A stretch of 64,000 bases of DNA, taken from Pseudomonas yamanorum (GTDB lineage Bacteria > Pseudomonadota > Gammaproteobacteria > Pseudomonadales > Pseudomonadaceae). The position numbers and the translations under genes are program-made. Position 1 is the stretch's first letter, and each line of letters opens with the position of its first letter. Shown here in pieces: positions 52,393 through 59,479 of this stretch. The DNA lies in assembly GCF_900105735.1 (NCBI RefSeq), contig NZ_LT629793.1:1054001-1118000 (forward strand), in the 5' to 3' direction. The notes under the pieces were generated by a model. The model ran no database searches. It saw only the letters and a program-made list of their open reading frames with translations, and had not been told where the DNA came from.

Positions 52393-52893
52393 TCACCGAC
52401 GCGACCGCAAGCTCGCGATGTTTGACGGAAGCCGCCGCTGCTGAGTATCAGCCACCATCAACGGCGTCACCGTCGCCGGCCCCCCGGTGCGCTCCACGGT
52501 TGGCATGCAGCGCGCTGCGTCAACCACGTCGAGGCAGCGGCGCAGCGAGTCGAAGTCGGGGGATTGGGACAGGGACAGGTGGATCGCCACACTGACGGAC
52601 ACCGACACCACCGAGCTTTGTGCGCATTGGCCGTCGTAGATCAGGGCGTGGCGGATCTGCGGATTCTCATGGCAGAACTTCAGCAAGTTCACTTCCATCG
52701 ACCGCACCAGTGCCGCGTTGATAATCAACAGGTCAATCGCCACCCCCTGAATCCGGGCGATCGACTGGACTTCATTGAATGAGCTCATGGGCGCAATTCG
52801 AAAGTAGCCCAGCTGGTTGAGCATTTTCTCGATCTTGATCCGCTGGAACAGCTCTCCATCAGCAATCAATATGCGTAGCGCTTTATTTGACAT
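52393..52893 (-). CDS. Receiver-like regulator without the phospho-acceptor aspartate
   Basis: 166 residues. The N-terminal 110 residues fold like a CheY receiver: ALRILIADGELFQRIKIEKM keeps the acidic pocket position D12, but where the phosphorylated aspartate is expected the sequence is DLLIINAALV (Asn), and the usual C-terminal Lys-Pro pair is missing. It ends with a short tail of no known domain. It is next to the fimbrial genes, so it may act there through protein contacts without phosphorylation. The start at 52893 is preceded by GGTTTTCCCTATG-type sequence on the minus strand. Confidence 0.75.
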   Translation of the reverse strand: MSNKALRILIADGELFQRIKIEKMLNQLGYFRIAPMSSFNEVQSIARIQGVAIDLLIINAALVRSMEVNLLKFCHENPQIRHALIYDGQCAQSSVVSVSVSVAIHLSLSQSPDFDSLRRCLDVVDAARCMPTVERTGGPATVTPLMVADTQQRRLPSNIASLRSRR

Positions 52894-53005
52894 AGGGAAA
52901 ACCTGACAGCTGGGCCCATGAATGTTCAGTAATCATTCACCAGCCGCCAAGTTAACCCTGCGCCACGCACCTGACTCTAAGGCGATTCTGAAACCACCGC
53001 CCTCT

Positions 53006-53386
53006 TCAAGGCGAAGTCAGTGTGACCAGGTACTTTCCTGAGTTCACGGGTTTCCCCTGGCTATCCACCAGCGAGTATTGCTGCTGGTAATAAGAGTTCT
53101 CGCGGCCGCTATCGGACACTAGCTTCACACTCACGGCACTGTGATCAAGGGCACTGACCGAACTCACCGGCTCCACGCTGCGCACGCTGATGGCGCTGCC
53201 GCGGGCCAATGCCGGGCAGTCGTTGAGCTTCAATCCATTGGCCACGGCGAGCGGCGTGCAAGACGGCTCGACAATGCTGCCGTGGAAGTAAATGACACCT
53301 TGGCCCGCCGAGCTGGCAGCCATGCAGACACCGGATACGCCGAACAACAGGCCCGCACAGATTGCAGGCATTCCCTTGATGCTCAT
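53006..53386 (-). CDS. Secreted pilin-like fimbrial protein
   Basis: 126 residues with a signal peptide (MSIKGMPAICAGLLFGVSGV then CMAA|SS). The mature part begins GQGVIYFHGSIVEPSCTPLA, the type-1 pilin pattern with a disulfide (the CTPLA... and NDCPALARGS cysteines). It is shorter than classical pilins (about 150-170) and ends VNSGKYLVTLTSP, similar to a donor-complemented pilin C-terminus. It is divergent from the chaperone gene, so it may be a minor subunit. An RcsB-box-like site lies 61 bases upstream. Confidence 0.75.
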   Translation of the reverse strand: MSIKGMPAICAGLLFGVSGVCMAASSAGQGVIYFHGSIVEPSCTPLAVANGLKLNDCPALARGSAISVRSVEPVSSVSALDHSAVSVKLVSDSGRENSYYQQQYSLVDSQGKPVNSGKYLVTLTSP

Positions 53387-53446
53387 ACCGATACTCCCGA
53401 GGTGAACAGATCTTAGTCAGGCTATCGGCCGGTCGGCGGGTTCTTT

Positions 53447-53460
53447 TAAGATTTGTCTGA
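53447..53460. promoter_or_regulatory. RcsB-box-like site 1 (pilin side)
   Basis: TAAGATTTGTCTGA resembles the enterobacterial RcsB box consensus TAAGAATATTCCTA (TAAG, six bases, then C/T-C/T-T/G-A). It lies between the divergent pilin-like and chaperone genes. Identification is by pattern only. Confidence 0.45.
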
Positions 53461-53517
53461 TGTTAAGCCGTGTTTTTTCAACGCCTTTGGAAATAACCAC
53501 GCACCCGGGCCGGTTTT

Positions 53518-53531
53518 TAAGAATCGCCTGA
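53518..53531. promoter_or_regulatory. RcsB-box-like site 2 (chaperone side)
   Basis: TAAGAATCGCCTGA, 68 bases before the chaperone ATG and 71 bases from site 1, in the same orientation. It shares TAAGA and the CCTGA/TCTGA end with site 1. Confidence 0.45.
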
Positions 53532-53598
53532 GAGAAACCCTCCTCGCCTGCCCCTTAACATGCGCCCCGAAGTCACTCCCGGGACGCAGCACACCCAC

Positions 53599-54333
53599 AT
53601 GTCATCGCTCAATCATTCGTCCACTTTTCGGGCCTGCCGGGCCCTGCTGTTCGCCGCTGCGCTGATCGCCTCACTGCTGGCCGTGGCGCCCTGCGCGCAG
53701 TCGGCGGTGAAGATTGAAGGCACGCGCCTGATCTACTTTGGCCAGGATAAAGAAGCCAGCCTCAACGTGGTCAATCAGCAGCCGCGCCAGGTGGTGGTGC
53801 AAAGCTGGATCACCCGCGAAGACGAAGATGCAACCCGGGCGGTACCCTTCGCCGTGGTGCAGCCGCTGGTGCAACTGGATGCCGGGCAACATCACGTGCT
53901 GCGGGTCCTGTATGCCGGTGAAGGGTTGCCCGGTGATAGGGAGTCGCTGTTCTGGCTCAACGTCATGGAAATCCCGCTGAAGCCGGAAAGCCCCAACAGC
54001 GTGCAGTTTGCGGTGCGCCAGCGCCTCAAGCTGTTCTATCGCCCGCCCGGGCTCGCGGGCGGCTCGGCACAAGCCGTGCGGCAACTGGCGTGGAGCAGCT
54101 CTGACGGGCACTCCATTGCCGTGACCAACCAGAGTGCCTTTCACCTGTCCCTGGTGAATCTCCAGACCGATACCGCCGGCAAGACTCACGCGCTGGACGA
54201 CTACCTGCTGCTCAAGCCCGGGGAGCGCAAGGTCCTCGACACCCAAGCGCCTATCAATGCCGGGACCCAAATCCACTTTACCGAAATCACCGATATCGGC
54301 TTGCAGGCGCGCCATAGCGCAGCCCTCAAGTGA
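53599..54333 (+). CDS. PapD-like periplasmic fimbrial chaperone
   Basis: 244 residues from ATG 53599, with a signal peptide (ALLFAAALIASLLAVAPCAQ, cleaved near QSA). The two immunoglobulin-like domains show VKIEGTRLIYFGQDKEASLN, the subunit-binding strand VLRVLYAGEGLPGDRESLFW with LNVMEIPLKP, and RQRLKLFYRPPGL. Conserved arginine and lysine equivalents of PapD R8/K112 are in TRLIYFG and LKLFYRP. It would hold fimbrial subunits in the periplasm. The adhesin-like gene follows after 23 bases, but no usher gene is present in the window. Confidence 0.9.
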   Translation: MSSLNHSSTFRACRALLFAAALIASLLAVAPCAQSAVKIEGTRLIYFGQDKEASLNVVNQQPRQVVVQSWITREDEDATRAVPFAVVQPLVQLDAGQHHVLRVLYAGEGLPGDRESLFWLNVMEIPLKPESPNSVQFAVRQRLKLFYRPPGLAGGSAQAVRQLAWSSSDGHSIAVTNQSAFHLSLVNLQTDTAGKTHALDDYLLLKPGERKVLDTQAPINAGTQIHFTEITDIGLQARHSAALK

Positions 54334-54356
54334 TAGATCGCGGGGAACACCGACCC

Positions 54357-55340
54357 ATGCCACACGTTAAACACCTGCTACTGGCCGCCCTGTGCACTTG
54401 CGCCGCCCTCCCCGCCACCAGTTATGCGCTGGCCTGCCGGGAAGACGGCAGCGGATCGACCGTCGACATCGCGCCCCTCGGCACGGCATTGGCGGTGAGC
54501 GCCGATGCGCCGGACGGCACAATTATCTGGGAGTCGGGCCCACGCTCCACCAACGTGATCTGCAAGGACGACTTTAACCACGGGCGCGAGGAAGTTTACT
54601 TCTACCTGAACCCGGCGAACGTCAGCATCGGCCAGGGCATACGCGCCGGGATTCGCTACAAATCGGTGCCCATCACCCAAAGCACCGGCAAGTACGGCAC
54701 CGGTTTCTTCTCCGATCGGGGCTGCACCTGGGCCAATTGCACAGGCTGGGACCAAGCTCGGTTCACCCTCAACTTCAGCGTGTTTATCGAAAAGTTTGGC
54801 ACCACCCCACAAAACGGCCAGGCCAGTAACCTCACTCAATATCGAGTGTTTCAACTCGACGGTATCCAGGGCCTCAACAACAAACCCAACAGCAACCTCA
54901 ACTACATCGTCACCGGGGTCAACGACATCCGCTTCGTGCCCTGCGCGCCCGAACTGACCATCACCCCCAGCGTGGTCAACTTCCCCACACCGTCGCGCAA
55001 GGCACAGATCGGCGAAGTGGCCAGTACCGCCACGTTCAACTTGAGCCTGCGCAAAGCCTGCGACACTCCGTACACGGTGGACGCACGGTTCGCCACCACA
55101 CCGGGAGGCGGCAGCTTGATCAATGGTTTGCTGGTGCCGGACAACAACAGCTCCGTGGGCATCTCACTGTCCCGCGAAGACACCAGCCAAACCCTGGCCT
55201 TCAATCAGTGGTTCGCCCTGGCCAAATTGAATGCTTCCGGCCAGACCCGGCATGACTTCAGGGCCGACTTGAAGTGGCGTACGTTACCGATCCCTGGAGC
55301 CTTCGACGCAGCGGTGATTGTCGACATGTTTTACAAGTAA
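54357..55340 (+). CDS. Fimbrial tip adhesin-like protein
   Basis: 327 residues. The signal peptide is HLLLAALCTCAALPATSYAL. Cysteines are in YALACRE, NVICKDD, RGCTWANCTG, FVPCAPE and RKACDTP, suggesting disulfides in both halves. The C-terminal half looks like a pilin domain (ELTITPSVVNFPTPSRKAQI and, at the end, DAAVIVDMFYK), while the N-terminal half may bind a receptor. This two-domain layout and position fit a CU-pathway tip adhesin. It follows the chaperone gene in one operon. Confidence 0.8.
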   Translation: MPHVKHLLLAALCTCAALPATSYALACREDGSGSTVDIAPLGTALAVSADAPDGTIIWESGPRSTNVICKDDFNHGREEVYFYLNPANVSIGQGIRAGIRYKSVPITQSTGKYGTGFFSDRGCTWANCTGWDQARFTLNFSVFIEKFGTTPQNGQASNLTQYRVFQLDGIQGLNNKPNSNLNYIVTGVNDIRFVPCAPELTITPSVVNFPTPSRKAQIGEVASTATFNLSLRKACDTPYTVDARFATTPGGGSLINGLLVPDNNSSVGISLSREDTSQTLAFNQWFALAKLNASGQTRHDFRADLKWRTLPIPGAFDAAVIVDMFYK

Positions 55341-55355
55341 CCGCGCGGCAGCTTT

Positions 55356-55369
55356 TAAGGATCGTCTTA
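55356..55369. promoter_or_regulatory. RcsB-box-like site 3 (before the hybrid kinase gene)
   Basis: TAAGGATCGTCTTA shows the same pattern as the two sites upstream of the fimbrial genes and is 36 bases before the kinase ATG. It matches the RcsB box consensus at most positions. Confidence 0.45.
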
Positions 55370-55404
55370 TGCCCACGCCGTAGGCGGACCTTTAAAATCC
55401 GCCG

Positions 55405-58215
55405 ATGCGATTTAAAAGTTACCTGCTCCAACTCAATCCCGTCCTCTCCCGACCCGAAGCAGCCAGAAGGCTGCTTCGTACGTTTGCGACCGTGCTATTG
55501 GTGGGGATCCTGAGCGGTGTCTACACGTTCCTGCTGTCCACCTTCAACAATGACATCTCCCAGCGACGCGGCTACATGAGCAGCGCGATTGCCGAAGCCC
55601 ATACGTTTTTCACCAACCGTGAAGCGCTGCTGGAGAGCTTGAGCCTGTCGGCGGTACGCAAATCCAGGCAGGCCAAGTCGCAGATTTACCCGGCCTCCAG
55701 CGAAGAACAGCGCCTGCTGCTGGGGGACACGCCGGGCAATCAATGGAGCATCTGGCTGACCTCACGCATGCGTGATTACCTGCAGGCCAAGCAGGTCAAC
55801 CTGCTCTACGTGAACGCCGGCCCAAACCCACAAGTGACGCGCCTCTACAATTCCACGACGCAGGTGTTGCCGTTTTCCATGTGCATGCTCGACCGGCTCA
55901 AAGCGCTGCGGGTCAGCGACCTGTCGGACGTTGGCGAACTGTGGCTGAGCGACCAGACCGAAGAGCACGCGCACCTGTACCTGTTCATTCGCCTGGATGA
56001 ACGCGACCCCGAGTCCGGCTGGCTGGGCCTGGAAATGGAAAGCCGGGAAGTCTCCAGCACCCTGAATGACCAGAGTGCGGGCGAGTTCATGATGCTCAAC
56101 TCCCAGGGCATGCTGGTGTTTACCAACAGCCACGACGCCAGGCTGAGCGAGATACTGCTCAAGCCCAAGGGCGATAATTTTTTCGGCTTTGTGGGCAGCG
56201 GCCTGGTGCCTGATCACCTGGTGATTCGCAAACACCTGAAGTCGTCGGACTGGCAGTTGGTGTACTCGATCAACCTGCGGGACGTAGTGCGCGGGCTGTG
56301 GCGGGAACTGCTGGGGTCGTTGGTATTTTGCCTGTTCAGTGTGACCCTGATCTGGCTGGTGATGCGCCGGGTTGATCAGCGTTTCATCATCCCCTCGATC
56401 AATCGCATCCAGGCGCTGATTGAAAGCGAGGCATTCGGCCGTGACGTGATCCAGACCGCGCCGGTCGCGCTGTGTGTGCTGCGCCGCACCGATGGCCAGG
56501 TGGTGCTGGAAAACACCCTGGCCCAGCAGTGGCTGGGGGACGGCCCGGAGCGCGAGGCGTTGTGCGCCGGCTGGATTCGCCAGGCGTTCCACAGCATTGC
56601 GTCCGAGCACAGCGATTATTTCGAAACCATCGACGGCCGCCACCTTTACCTCAGCAGCGCGCCCACCCGTTACCGGGGTGAGGACGTGCTGTTTTGTGCG
56701 TTCAGCGACATCAGCGCACGCAAACAAGTGGAGGCCGCACTGGAAGAAGCCCGGCAATCGGCGGACGCGGCGAATGCTGCAAAAACCTTGTTCCTGGCAA
56801 CCATGAGCCACGAAATTCGCACGCCGCTGTATGGCGTGCTGGGCACCCTGGAACTACTGGCCCGTACCCGACTCGACGCCCAGCAGAAAGACTATCTGCA
56901 TGCCATCGAAGGCTCATCGGCAACCCTGCTGCAATTGATCTGCGACGTGCTGGATGTATCGAAGATCGAGGCCGGGCAACTGGCCCTGGAACTGAGCGAG
57001 TTCTCGCCGCTGGAGCTGGTCAATGAAATCATCCAGGGCTATGCCGCTGCCGCGCTCGGCAAGGGTTTGCAGTTGTATGCCTGCTTCGACCCCAAGCTGC
57101 CTGAGCGGTTGATTGGCGATGTCACGCGCATCCGCCAGATCCTCAACAACCTGCTGAACAACGCGGTGAAATTCACCGATTACGGGCGTGTGGTGTTGCG
57201 GGTCAAATTGCTCGACCGCGATGACGAACGCTCCAGCGTGTTGTGGCAAGTCTCCGACACCGGCAAAGGTATCGCCCAGGAAGATCAGTCGATGATTTTC
57301 GAGCCTTTCTATCAAACCGAAGGCAACACCAATGTGGTGGCCGGTACCGGGCTTGGGTTACCGATCTGTCAGCGCCTGACGCAATTGATGAACGGGCATA
57401 TTCGCATGGTCAGCGAGCTGGGCCTGGGCAGCAGTTTCAGCCTGACGTTGCCCCTCGAAGAAGCGCCCAGCCCACCGATGAGCAGCTTGCTGGCAGAGAC
57501 CATTTACGTGGTCTCGCCGATTCCCGAACTCGCACAATCCATCAGCGGCTGGCTGCGGCGCTGGGGCGCCCGTGCACAGACCGGCCAACCCACCCAGCCG
57601 GACGGCCAACTGCTGCTGGAGCTGCATCCCGGCACCGTCGAACAACCGCTGGTGCCTGACTGGCCGGGCCCGGTAATCCTGGTGAGCAGCAGCAGTTGCA
57701 ACACCCAGCAGACCGAGGCCGGCGCGTGGCACGTCAACCTCAACCAATTGAGCGCGATTCACCAGGCGGTCAGCCAGGTACAAGGGTTGTGGGTCGCGCG
57801 GGTCGATGAGCAGTCAAAAAAGCGTGAACTGCAAAAGCTCAACCTGCACGTGCTGGTGGCCGAGGACAACGTCATCAATCAATTGATTTTGCGCGACCAA
57901 CTCGAAGAGCTCGGCTGCACCGTTGAGCTGGCCGGCGATGGTCATGAAGCGTTGCTGCTGTGCAAAGCCTCACGTTTCGACGTGGTGCTGACGGATGTGA
58001 ATATGCCCCGGGTCAACGGTTACGAGTTAGCCAGGGAACTGCGCCGTCAAGGCTGTTCGCTGCCCATCATCGGGGCCACCGCCAACGCCATGCGAGGCGA
58101 GGCCGACCTGTGCCTGGCCGCCGGGATGAACCATTGCCTGGTCAAACCCTTTGCGTTGCGGGCCCTCTTCAATTCCCTGGCGCCTTACGCACGGATCCCC
58201 CATGAAGCCTTATAG
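55405..58215 (+). CDS. Hybrid sensor histidine kinase (PvrS/RocS-like layout)
   Basis: 936 residues. TM1 is at about 27-47, a periplasmic sensing region of about 240 residues follows, and TM2 is near 293-315 (LLGSLVFCLFSVTLIWLVMR). A PAS-like region comes next, then the dimerisation domain with H469 in LATMSHEIRTPLYGVLG, the ATP-binding domain (ILNNLLNNAVKFT, DTGKGIAQ, GTGLGLPIC), and a receiver with phospho-acceptor D864 (VVLTDVNMPRVNG). No HPt domain. Its stop overlaps the EAL regulator gene by 14 bases, so they are co-translated. The same arrangement controls Cup fimbriae in P. aeruginosa (PvrS-PvrR, RocS1-RocR). Confidence 0.92.
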   Translation: MRFKSYLLQLNPVLSRPEAARRLLRTFATVLLVGILSGVYTFLLSTFNNDISQRRGYMSSAIAEAHTFFTNREALLESLSLSAVRKSRQAKSQIYPASSEEQRLLLGDTPGNQWSIWLTSRMRDYLQAKQVNLLYVNAGPNPQVTRLYNSTTQVLPFSMCMLDRLKALRVSDLSDVGELWLSDQTEEHAHLYLFIRLDERDPESGWLGLEMESREVSSTLNDQSAGEFMMLNSQGMLVFTNSHDARLSEILLKPKGDNFFGFVGSGLVPDHLVIRKHLKSSDWQLVYSINLRDVVRGLWRELLGSLVFCLFSVTLIWLVMRRVDQRFIIPSINRIQALIESEAFGRDVIQTAPVALCVLRRTDGQVVLENTLAQQWLGDGPEREALCAGWIRQAFHSIASEHSDYFETIDGRHLYLSSAPTRYRGEDVLFCAFSDISARKQVEAALEEARQSADAANAAKTLFLATMSHEIRTPLYGVLGTLELLARTRLDAQQKDYLHAIEGSSATLLQLICDVLDVSKIEAGQLALELSEFSPLELVNEIIQGYAAAALGKGLQLYACFDPKLPERLIGDVTRIRQILNNLLNNAVKFTDYGRVVLRVKLLDRDDERSSVLWQVSDTGKGIAQEDQSMIFEPFYQTEGNTNVVAGTGLGLPICQRLTQLMNGHIRMVSELGLGSSFSLTLPLEEAPSPPMSSLLAETIYVVSPIPELAQSISGWLRRWGARAQTGQPTQPDGQLLLELHPGTVEQPLVPDWPGPVILVSSSSCNTQQTEAGAWHVNLNQLSAIHQAVSQVQGLWVARVDEQSKKRELQKLNLHVLVAEDNVINQLILRDQLEELGCTVELAGDGHEALLLCKASRFDVVLTDVNMPRVNGYELARELRRQGCSLPIIGATANAMRGEADLCLAAGMNHCLVKPFALRALFNSLAPYARIPHEAL

Positions 58216-59398
58216 TATTTTGATCGTCGAGGACCATCCCCTGCAGCACATCTACCTGCAGAACCTGCTCAGTGAGCTGGGGGATTTCCTCCTTGAAGCG
58301 GCCCAAGATGGCAAGGAAGCGCTGGAGCGGTTGCGCCAGCGCGATTTCGACCTTGTGCTGACGGATCTGCTGATGCCGGGCATGGATGGCGTGCAGTTTA
58401 TCCAGAGCCTGGCGAGCCTGCGGTGCAAGCCCGCCCTGGCGATCATGAGTGCCGCGTCCCGGCGCATGTTGATGGCGGCCAGCCTGGTGGCGAAAAACCT
58501 CGACGTGGAAGTGATAGGGCTGATTTCAAAACCGGTGGCGGCCGAAGCCCTGCGCAACCTGGTGAATCAACTCAACGACAAGGACCGCAGCCCTTCGCCG
58601 CCGATGCTCCCCGCCCACCTGGAAATAGACCGGCAGACGATCATCCAGGCGATGGGCGACGGCCAATTCCAGGCCTGGTTCCAACCGAAAAAATCCTTGG
58701 CCAACGGCCGCATCGTCGCCGCCGAAGCGCTGGTGCGCTGGATGCATCCCGAGCAAGGCGTGATGCTGCCGGCCTCGTTTTTACCGGCCATCAAAGCTTT
58801 CGAGCTGGAAGAGCGCCTGCTGTGGATCGTGCTGAAACAGGCCATCCATGCCCAGGAACGCTGGCGCCAGCGCGGTTACGAGATTCCGGTGTCGATCAAC
58901 TTGCCGACCCATTTGCTCAACAGCCACGACCTGGCAGACCGCCTGCTGGAGTTTGTGCTGCACCACCAGGGCATCCCGGGGATGATTTGCTTTGAGCTGA
59001 TGGAGTGTTCGGTGCCCCAGGACATCAGCAACTTCTACGCTGGCGCATGCCGCTTGCGCATCAAGGGGTTCGGCCTGTCCCAGGACGATTTCGGCAAGGG
59101 CTACAGTTCTTACCTGAACCTGGTCTCGACCCCGTTTACCGAGCTCAAGATCGACCAGGCGCTGGTGCAGGGTTGCCACGACAACGAAGGCATGGCGTCG
59201 GCCCTGGCCAGCATCATCGCACTGGGCCGCAAGCTGGGACTGACGGTGGTTGCCGAAGGTGTCGAAACGCCCCAGCAACTGGCCCTTTTGCGCAAAATCG
59301 ACTGCACCCAGGTGCAGGGTTTCCTGATCTCCCACGCGGTCTCTTCAGACCAATTCCAGCAACTATTGAACAATGATGGCCCCGCGACATCTCACTAG
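58202..59398 (+). CDS. Response regulator with EAL c-di-GMP phosphodiesterase domain (PvrR/RocR-like)
   Basis: 398 residues from ATG 58202. The receiver has D55 in VLTDLLMPGMDG and lysine in LISKPVAAEAL. The EAL domain keeps its catalytic set: E175 in AAEALVRW, asparagine in SINLPTHLLNS, glutamate in CFELMECS, DDFGKGYSSY, the lysine in ELKIDQAL and glutamate in VVAEGVETPQQ. It should therefore hydrolyse c-di-GMP when phosphorylated, lowering fimbrial expression or adhesion as PvrR and RocR do. Translated with the upstream kinase. Confidence 0.93.
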   Translation: MKPYSILIVEDHPLQHIYLQNLLSELGDFLLEAAQDGKEALERLRQRDFDLVLTDLLMPGMDGVQFIQSLASLRCKPALAIMSAASRRMLMAASLVAKNLDVEVIGLISKPVAAEALRNLVNQLNDKDRSPSPPMLPAHLEIDRQTIIQAMGDGQFQAWFQPKKSLANGRIVAAEALVRWMHPEQGVMLPASFLPAIKAFELEERLLWIVLKQAIHAQERWRQRGYEIPVSINLPTHLLNSHDLADRLLEFVLHHQGIPGMICFELMECSVPQDISNFYAGACRLRIKGFGLSQDDFGKGYSSYLNLVSTPFTELKIDQALVQGCHDNEGMASALASIIALGRKLGLTVVAEGVETPQQLALLRKIDCTQVQGFLISHAVSSDQFQQLLNNDGPATSH

Positions 59399-59479
59399 TC
59401 CGCGGCCTGGCTTTGTTTAATCTATAAAGGAGTAAGCTCCATCCAGCGCCGATTTCTCATCCGTCTGCGGAAATCATCA

